Origin: Enterobacter ludwigii
Lineage (GTDB): Bacteria > Pseudomonadota > Gammaproteobacteria > Enterobacterales > Enterobacteriaceae
Length of the DNA: 64,000 bases
Direction: 5' to 3'
Assembly (NCBI GenBank): GCA_023023105.1
Contig: CP083825.1
Span: 67,858 to 131,857, forward strand
The translations under genes and the position numbers were made by a program. A model generated the notes under the pieces. It did no database searches, was not told where the DNA came from, and saw nothing but the letters and a program-made list of their open reading frames with translations. This document shows, in pieces, positions 57,251 through 64,000 of the stretch. Every line of letters begins with the position of its first letter. The stretch's first letter is position 1.

Positions 57251-58410
57251 GGATGGTCTGAAGTAGCCCTGTATTTCCGGCTGACTTCAGCCACTGCTGA
57301 TTTTGAAAGCGGTGAACCGATCAAAAACGATCGGATCACTCGCTCATTTCGGTGCTTTCAGCCGTCGCGAGCACCTTGCGACGGCCATTTTCCGCATTAC
57401 AGGCGCACCTTTCCTGCGCTTGCCAGCAATTGTCGGCGGGCCATCCATAGGCTCGACAGGGCAAACAGCGTCACCAGTTGTGCAGTGTTCTTCACCAGCC
57501 CTCGGAAACGTACCTTGGTGTAGCCGAACTGCCGCTTGATCACGCGAAACGGGGGCTCTACCTTCGCTCGCACTTGCGCCTTGGCCTTCTCGATCTTGCG
57601 CTTGGCTTTGTACAGGGCGCTGCGTTTATCGAGCATCTTGTAGGTGCTGCGGCGTGCTGCGACCTGCCAGATCACTTCTCGGTCGGCATGCTCGGAGCGC
57701 TTTTCGACGCCTGTGTAGCCGTCATCGGCGCAGACGACGTTCTCGTCGCCGTGCAGCAGTTTGTCGACCTGGGTGACATCCGCCACGGTGGCTGCCGTGC
57801 CCACCACGCTGTGTACCAGCCCCGATTCATCATCAACGCCGATGTGCGCCTTCATGCCAAAGTAATACTGGTTCCCCTTCTTGGTCTGGTGCATTTCCGG
57901 GTCGCGCTTGCCGTCCTGGTTCTTGGTTGAACTGGGCGCGTGGATCAGCGTGGCATCGACGATAGTGCCCTGGCGCAGCGACAGACCGCGATCCCCCAGG
58001 TAGCCATTGTTCACGCAGAGGATGCCGGCTGCCAGCTCATGTTTCTCCAGCAGACGACGGAAGTTGAGGATGGTGGTTTCGTCAGGAATACGCTCCAGGC
58101 TCAGTCCGGCGAACTGACGTAGGATGGTCGTCTCGTACAGCGCTTCTTCCATGGCCGGATCGCTGTAGCCGAACCAGTTCTGCATCAGATGGATACGCAG
58201 CATCGCCATCAAGGGATACGCCGGGCGACCACCTTCGCCTTTCGGATAATGCGGTTCGATCAGGGCAATCAGCCCTTTCCACGGCACCACCTGATCCATC
58301 TCGATCAGGAACAGTTCCTTGCGGGTCTGCTTGCCCTTGCCGGCATACTCGGCGTCGGCGAAGGTCATCTGCTTCATGGAAGAACTCGAGTGGCGGGGTC
58401 AGTCCAACGT
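57251..58410 (-). mobile_element. IS5-family element (IS5 group), right edge uncertain
   Basis: A terminus-like GGATGGTCTGAAGTAGCCC starts at 57251 after CTAG (57247-57250), a typical IS5-group target. No matching repeat is found beyond the transposase start; the sequence meets the next gene at about 58410, so the transposase-proximal end looks truncated. 57173-57250 holds nothing recognised. Confidence 0.75.
57397..58377 (-). CDS. IS5-group transposase
   Basis: 326 aa (MKQMTFADAEYAGKGKQTRK to ASAGKVRL). N-terminal DUF772-like segment, then DDE residues in TIVDATLIHAPSSTKNQ, VCADDGYTGVEKR and the VEPPFRVIKRQFGYTKVRFR region. It is a full-length relative of the deleted transposase at 3786. 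Open frame, probably functional protein, but with little upstream DNA left. Confidence 0.92.
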   Translation of the reverse strand: MKQMTFADAEYAGKGKQTRKELFLIEMDQVVPWKGLIALIEPHYPKGEGGRPAYPLMAMLRIHLMQNWFGYSDPAMEEALYETTILRQFAGLSLERIPDETTILNFRRLLEKHELAAGILCVNNGYLGDRGLSLRQGTIVDATLIHAPSSTKNQDGKRDPEMHQTKKGNQYYFGMKAHIGVDDESGLVHSVVGTAATVADVTQVDKLLHGDENVVCADDGYTGVEKRSEHADREVIWQVAARRSTYKMLDKRSALYKAKRKIEKAKAQVRAKVEPPFRVIKRQFGYTKVRFRGLVKNTAQLVTLFALSSLWMARRQLLASAGKVRL

Positions 58411-58416
58411 ACCGAA

Positions 58417-58722
58417 TTAAATACCTTTTGCCGCAATCAAAACCGCAGGATGAATGTGTGGCTCTTCTGCCAGCAGAGCGGGTACGGTAGCGAATATTTG
58501 TTTAGCTGCTTCACCGGACATATGGAGTTCCCTTGAGTCTGTACTACTGAACAGATCTACAAGGAAAACCGTTTCAGGACTCGTTTCTGAGCGGATCACC
58601 AGCCAGTGAGTGGTGCCCTCTTCTGCATTAACATGAGGCAAAGCAGCGGCTATGCGCTCTGCTACTTCAGCGCCTTTTCCTTCTCTCGCTTTAAATGAAA
58701 TCAGTCCTGCTGTTGTACTCAT
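58417..58722 (-). CDS. Antibiotic-biosynthesis-monooxygenase-type (YgiN-like) protein
   Basis: 101 aa, a complete ABM-domain protein (SFKAREGKGAEVAERIAAAL, EGTTHWLVIRSETSPETVFL, HMSGEAAKQIFATV). Such small dimeric ferredoxin-like proteins act on quinols or heme-like compounds or have no enzyme role. Divergent from the GlxA-type regulator 125 bases away, so probably its target. Its stop abuts the IS5-family element. Confidence 0.82.
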   Translation of the reverse strand: MSTTAGLISFKAREGKGAEVAERIAAALPHVNAEEGTTHWLVIRSETSPETVFLVDLFSSTDSRELHMSGEAAKQIFATVPALLAEEPHIHPAVLIAAKGI

Positions 58723-58847
58723 TGTTTCTTTCTCCTGTTGTAATAATCATGGCTTTCTTACGAGAATTATTGTATCAGGGTTAGGCAACATGGCACTGTG
58801 GCGAATCTGCCATTAAACCGGCTTTTTCGGCCAATTACAGGACTGAG

Positions 58848-59834
58848 ATGAAAAAGATAGTCATTATTGCTTCCCCGGGATGCCTTGCTTCAGGCTATAC
58901 CGGGCTGGCTGATATGTTCTCTCTTGCCGGAAGAGCCATATCAGCTGCTCGCAAGGAGCCGTCACCCTTTGATATCATGACAGCAAGTCCGGACGGGCAG
59001 CCAGTGACCGACGGAAGCGGGCGGTTACTGACCGCCGATGCGGCACTGGCAGATATCAATTCATGCGATGCGGTTCTGATCCCCGGGTTTGTACCCGATG
59101 CATCAAACACGCCGCCACAGCTCGGTAAACTGGGCAGCATAGCGTCATGGATACGGCAACAGTACGTGCATGGCGCCCTGGCTTGTGGCTCGTGCAGCGG
59201 AGTGTTTATGCTGGGCGAGGCGGGGCTGCTCAACGGCAGAAAATGTACGACAACCTGGTGGCTGTACGATGAGCTCAAGCGCCGTTACCCCCAGGCAAAC
59301 GCCATCTGGGGCAATGCTCTGACTGAGGATAACCGTATAGTTACGGCTGGTGGGCCGCTTTCATGGATTGATGTGGCCTTACACGTTGTGCGTCAGCTTG
59401 AGGGGACGGAGGCTGCGCGTATTGCAGCAGAATTTGCTGTAGTGGATACAACGCCTCCCGCAAGGGCTGTTTATATGCCCACCGCGCACCTCAGCCGGCC
59501 GGACAGTATTCTGCCCGGTGCAGAATTTTTTATAAGGCAGGAAGCATCAACGCTGCTTACCACAAGAGAGCTGTGCCGGCGCCTTGCCATTTCGGAGCGA
59601 ACCTTTCACAGGCGTATAAAGGCGGAAACAGGCGAGTCACCGAAACAGTTTATCGACAGGATCAGGTGTGAAATGGCAAGGCTGGCACTTGAAACATCTG
59701 CTAAAACCATAAAGCAGATCGCAGCTGATGCAGGTTACGCGGATGAAGGCAGTTTCAGGAGGGTCTTCAGCCGGATGACCGGCATGAATCCGGCATTATA
59801 CCGCCGTTGGGTGAAAGACCGTACCCGGGAATAA
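58848..59834 (+). CDS. GlxA-family AraC-type transcriptional regulator
   Basis: 328 aa. The N-terminal DJ-1/PfpI-like domain (KKIVIIASPGCLASGYTGLA, HGALACGSCSGVFMLGEAGL with the nucleophile-elbow Cys) serves for ligand sensing. The C-terminal AraC DNA-binding domain has two helix-turn-helices (RELCRRLAISERTFHRRIKA, IKQIAADAGYADEGSFRRVF). The divergent ABM gene is the likely target and quinone or aldehyde-like stress the likely cue, by analogy only. Confidence 0.9.
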   Translation: MKKIVIIASPGCLASGYTGLADMFSLAGRAISAARKEPSPFDIMTASPDGQPVTDGSGRLLTADAALADINSCDAVLIPGFVPDASNTPPQLGKLGSIASWIRQQYVHGALACGSCSGVFMLGEAGLLNGRKCTTTWWLYDELKRRYPQANAIWGNALTEDNRIVTAGGPLSWIDVALHVVRQLEGTEAARIAAEFAVVDTTPPARAVYMPTAHLSRPDSILPGAEFFIRQEASTLLTTRELCRRLAISERTFHRRIKAETGESPKQFIDRIRCEMARLALETSAKTIKQIAADAGYADEGSFRRVFSRMTGMNPALYRRWVKDRTRE

Positions 59835-59912
59835 TGCACAGTAGGGCCGGGAGGTATCCGCGCGGAATTATGAGACGCCCTGACAGCACAGTGCTGCCAG
59901 GGGTGTGCTGTG

Positions 59913-60131
<219 letters not shown>

Positions 60132-61666
60132 TCAGGAGTTAATTTATGCATTCATACGAGGACCGGATTCGGGCCGTCGAACTCTATTACCGGTACGGAA
60201 AGAAAGCCTCCGTTGTCGTCATGGAGCTGGGATATCCTTCCACAAAACAGCTGGGCCGTTGGGTTCGGATTTATGAAGAGAAGGGCGATTTACCCAGGGA
60301 ATTAAAACCAAGAGAACGCTATTCACGTACACAGAAAATTGCTGCTGTTGAGCATTATCTTACTCACGGTGGTTGCCTGTCGTACACTCGCCGAGCCATC
60401 GGCTACCCCAGTAACGAAATTCTAAAGCGCTGGATTGAAGAGTTTTACCCAAATGCGCGTCCCCTGGTCATTCGCTCAGGCACAAGCAAATGCTTCAGCC
60501 CGGAAGAGAGGTCTCAGGCCGTCCGGGAGCTCTGTAACCGACGTGGAACCGTGCGTAAAGTTGCACAAAGCATAGGCGTCAGCGTCCCGGTCCTGTACAA
60601 ATGGAAGAAAGACCTTATCAGTGACGAGGCTTATCAATCCATGCGCAAACGAAAGGCAGCCCCTCAGGATAAAAATCAGGATACTTTACTCGGTGAAATC
60701 CAGCGTCTCAGGAAGCAGGTTCATCAGCTGCAGCTCGAACGTGACATACTGACAAAGGCGAATGAACTGATAAAAAAAGATCTGGGCATCAGCTTTCTGA
60801 AACTGAAAAATAGGGAGAAAACCCTGATAGTTGATGCCCTTAAGAAAAAGTACCCCGTTGCTGAGTTGCTAAGCGTTCTGCAACTTGCCCGCAGCTGTTA
60901 TTTTTACCACAAAGCCAGCAAACGTCTGTACGATAAGTATGCGGAAATACGCGTGATCATGGCCGATATCTTTGAGGAGAATTACCGCTGTTACGGCTAC
61001 CGGCGCCTTCACGCGATGCTTCGCAGTAACAACAGGGTTATTTCTGAAAAGGTTGTCCGCAGACTGATGGCAGAAGAGCAGCTCGTTGTTAAGCGCACCA
61101 GGCGACGACGATATAACTCTTACTGTGGCGAAATCGGTCCGGCACCGGAAAATTTACTCGCCCGGGATTTTAGTTCCTGCAGGCCAAATGAGAAGTGGCT
61201 GACCGATATTACGGAGTTCCAGCTTCCGGCTGGAAAAGTCTATCTGTCGCCGGTTATCGACTGCTTTGATGGCCAGGTTGTAAGCTGGTCGATAGGAACA
61301 CGCCCGGACGCGACGCTGGTGAATACGATGCTCGATGACGCACTCGATACGCTCAACGAACATGATAAACCGGTGATACACAGCGATCGTGGTGGCCATT
61401 ACCGGTGGCCGGGCTGGCTCGAGCGTATCAACACCTCCGGACTTATAAGGTCCATGTCGCGCAAAGGATGCTCGTCGGATAATGCTGCGTGTGAAGGCTT
61501 CTTCGGGCGTATCAAAAACGAAATGTTCTATGGCAGAGACTGGGCGGGTATCAGGCTGGAAAAATTTATCTGCTTCCTGGACAGGTACATACGCTGGTAT
61601 AACGAGAAACGGGTAATGGTGCCAACTTACTGATTTAGTGTATGATGGTGTTTTTGAGGTGCTCCC

Positions 61667-61942
61667 GTGGCTTCCATCTCCATCAGTTGTCCCTCCTGCT
61701 CGGCTACTGAAGGCGTGGTGCGTAACGGTAAAAGTACTGCCGGACATCAGCGCTATCTCTGCTCTCACTGCCGTAAAACATGGCAGCTACAGTTCACTTA
61801 CACCGCCTCTCAGCCCGGTACACACCAGAAAATTATTGATATGGCCATGAATGGCGTCGGATGTCGCGCCAGTGCACGCATTATGGGCGTTGGCCTCAAC
61901 ACGATTTTACGACACTTAAAAAACTCAGGCCGCAGTCGGTAA
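61667..61942 (+). CDS. insA: IS1 InsA (copy 3)
   Basis: 91 aa, as in copy 1 but with [10 protein letters not shown] where copy 1 has [10 protein letters not shown]. Zinc-finger and helix-turn-helix intact. Confidence 0.95.
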   Translation: MASISISCPSCSATEGVVRNGKSTAGHQRYLCSHCRKTWQLQFTYTASQPGTHQKIIDMAMNGVGCRASARIMGVGLNTILRHLKNSGRSR

Positions 61943-62364
61943 CCTCGCGCATACAACCGGGCAGTGATGTGATTGTCTGCGCGGAAATGGACGAACAGTG
62001 GGGTTACGTCGGCGCTAAATCACGCCAGCGCTGGTTGTTTTACGCGTATGACAGGATACGGAGGACGGTTGTGGCGCACGTATTCGGTGAACGCACGTTG
62101 GCCACGCTGGAGCGTCTTCTGAGCCTGCTGTCGGCCTTTGAGGTCGTGGTATGGATGACGGATGGCTGGCCGCTGTATGAATCACGCCTGAAGGGAGAAC
62201 TGCACGTTATCAGCAAGCGATATACGCAGCGCATTGAGCGGCATAACCTGAATCTGAGGCAGCATCTGGCAAGGCTGGGCAGGAAGTCACTGTCGTTCTC
62301 AAAATCGGTGGAGCTGCATGACAAAGTCATCGGGCATTATCTGAACATAAAACACTATCAGTAA
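61861..62364 (+). CDS. insB: IS1 InsB frame (copy 3)
   Basis: 167-codon frame read by -1 shift from insA; the catalytic segment ([12 protein letters not shown] to [14 protein letters not shown]) is intact. Confidence 0.93.
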   Translation: MSRQCTHYGRWPQHDFTTLKKLRPQSVTSRIQPGSDVIVCAEMDEQWGYVGAKSRQRWLFYAYDRIRRTVVAHVFGERTLATLERLLSLLSAFEVVVWMTDGWPLYESRLKGELHVISKRYTQRIERHNLNLRQHLARLGRKSLSFSKSVELHDKVIGHYLNIKHYQ

Positions 62365-62608
62365 GTTGGAGTCATTACCCGAGAAACGTATCAAGCTATC
62401 ATTAGGTGCAATGAGTCCTGTGAAGTACCGGCAGCATCTTGGGATCACAACATAACAGTCCAGGAAAACATCCGCAGCCCCCTAATAGACATTAGCATTG
62501 AGCCCCTACAATACAGGTGCGCATAACAAAGATTATGTTAAATTCAATGGTAAAATCATTATAAATCAATATCTTAAATATCGAACAAGCCCCTTTCTTC
62601 CTCAAACC

Positions 62609-63348
<740 letters not shown>

Positions 63349-63361
63349 GAGTGCGCTCCTT

Positions 63362-63417
63362 GTATAGCGATTGCTTTACAAGCATATCATATGGATTCTG
63401 TATAGCAAAAGCTATAC
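63362..63417 (-). promoter_or_regulatory. kacAT operator pair
   Basis: GTATAGC-AAAA-GCTATAC (63400-63417) is a perfect palindrome and GTATAGC-GATT-GCTTTAC (63362-63379) a close copy 38 bases away. Their place just ahead of kacA suggests binding by the KacA-KacT complex for conditional autoregulation. Confidence 0.8.
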
Positions 63418-63419
63418 GG

Positions 63420-64000
63420 TTTTTTAAGTGCAGTGAACATACGAAAGAGTCAACTTGCAACTATTAGGTAAAGCTCTTCCTCTAAATTATTTTCCTTGCT
63501 CTGGCCTACCAAATCAAACCCAACGCCCTGAATTTACTGCGTGCGATGCTTGCTAGCAGTCTCATCCGGACAATTAGCATGAAAACTATGGATTGTTATC
63601 TGGTCTAACATCTGGAAAAGTTACTGATGAGAAGGTAGTATTCGGATCGTCAGCGATCGTCTTGTGGTGGGACAGATTGTTGATTCAGATTACTTTTGTG
63701 TCCTAACTCAAACTGACGGTTTGACTGCTTTGTGGTGAGGCAGGCGGGTGGCAAAAGATGGTTTTACGGAAGAAATGCGGACTTCCGGAAACAGACAGGG
63801 ACAGGACGTGTCCAGTAAAACGTTCAGGAGCAGGTAACGGGATTTCCCGGAGCCTGAATGCACAAACCCCCCGACATCTGTCATCATCTTGGCGGAAGAC
63901 ACAGATATCAGGGGGTCCAAAAGCAGGCGCGTGGCCTGTGAAGGATTATAACGCATGCACCACATAACACAACACCCGGCCGCCATAAGAACAGGCCGCC
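63420..64000. other. Unassigned tail with inverted repeat
   Basis: I see no convincing gene in these 581 bases; the minus-strand open frame 63708-63986 has no family features. An inverted repeat, ACCCCCCGACATCTGT (63866-63881) and ACAGATATCAGGGGGT (63901-63916), has two mismatches that become G-U pairs in minus-strand RNA, so a structured minus-strand transcript is possible. Confidence 0.5.

Larger units (their letters stand above)
61612..62379 (+). mobile_element. IS1, complete copy 3
   Basis: Exactly 768 bp with the standard ends, flanked by a perfect 9-bp duplication CGAGAAACG (61603-61611 and 62380-62388). A recent, undisturbed insertion. Confidence 0.98.
60146..62455 (+). pseudogene. 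IS3-like transposase, disrupted by IS1
   Basis: A single frame (MHSYEDRIRAVELYYRYGKK) combines two to three helix-turn-helix segments, a coiled coil (IQRLRKQVHQLQLERDIL) and an rve-type DDE core (KWLTDITEFQL, PVIHSDRGGHY, AACEGFFGRIKNEMF). Normally IS3 members split these between orfA and orfB. IS1 enters after YNEKR at 61611; beyond IS1 the frame resumes as EKRIKLSLGAMSPVKYRQHL and ends at TAA 62453-62455. Only ~20 C-terminal residues are displaced, but the chimeric end is probably inactive. Confidence 0.88.

Noticed and set aside
63708..63986. Minus-strand frame of 92 codons in the tail
   Set aside because: No ribosome-binding site, no recognisable motif and an inverted repeat inside it.

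Overview
The window looks like mosaic accessory DNA from a member of the Enterobacterales (Klebsiella, Enterobacter or Citrobacter type). The signs are IS26, IS1 (three copies), IS30, an ISKpn26-like IS5 element, an IS903-group element, enterobacterial palindromic repeats, a cellulose operon of the Enterobacter/Klebsiella kind and a KacAT-type toxin-antitoxin pair. No replication, partition or conjugation gene is visible, so plasmid and chromosomal island cannot be separated; the IS density and the remnant genes at almost every junction favour a plasmid or a plasmid-derived island.

Layout. 1-4603: a partial EAL/HDOD gene, IS26, a CHASE-PAS diguanylate cyclase beheaded by IS26, an IS2-group remnant, IS1, and a deleted ISKpn26-like element with an intact target duplication. 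4781-16125: complete type I cellulose operon bcsO-Q-A-B-C-D-Z. 16126-18785: palindromic repeats, truncated dsbA-like gene, an IS3-family remnant split by IS30, cupin fragment. 18970-26944: a sigma54-type promoter, a leader with an intrinsic terminator, then an amiC/amiR-like regulator pair, a dipeptide-type ABC transporter and an acetamidase/formamidase. 27121-30800: decayed creatininase and MFS genes, a hairpin-rich region that may be a C4-like antisense RNA, an unrecognised gene, and IS903, IS407-group and IS91 pieces. 30821-41176: a second amide/urea module with a LuxR-type response regulator, a permease-histidine kinase-receiver fusion, a divergent UrtABCDE-type ABC transporter and an AmiF-type formamidase.

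41369-42868: truncated IS1 and IS66 debris plus a small orphan ORF. 43090-57172: a GC-rich transmissible locus of stress tolerance (heat-resistance island): HTH regulator, sHsp20, ClpK, an internally deleted ftsH, second sHsp20, YfdX1, YfdX2, HdeD, orf11, thioredoxin, KefB-like antiporter, PsiE, M48 protease and DegP-like protease. 57251-64000: an IS5-family element, a monooxygenase/GlxA-type regulator pair, a GH1 remnant, an IS3-like element interrupted by IS1 with a perfect 9-bp duplication, kacT-kacA, and an unassigned tail.

How the parts fit. The cellulose operon needs c-di-GMP; the window holds one partial gene and one broken gene for c-di-GMP turnover, so the signal must come from elsewhere. 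The two amide modules both import short amides or urea-like compounds and release ammonia, but use unrelated transporters, unrelated amidases and unrelated regulation (ANTAR antitermination versus two-component). The stress island handles protein unfolding in cytoplasm and envelope. Together they suggest biofilm, nitrogen scavenging and heat or oxidant survival.
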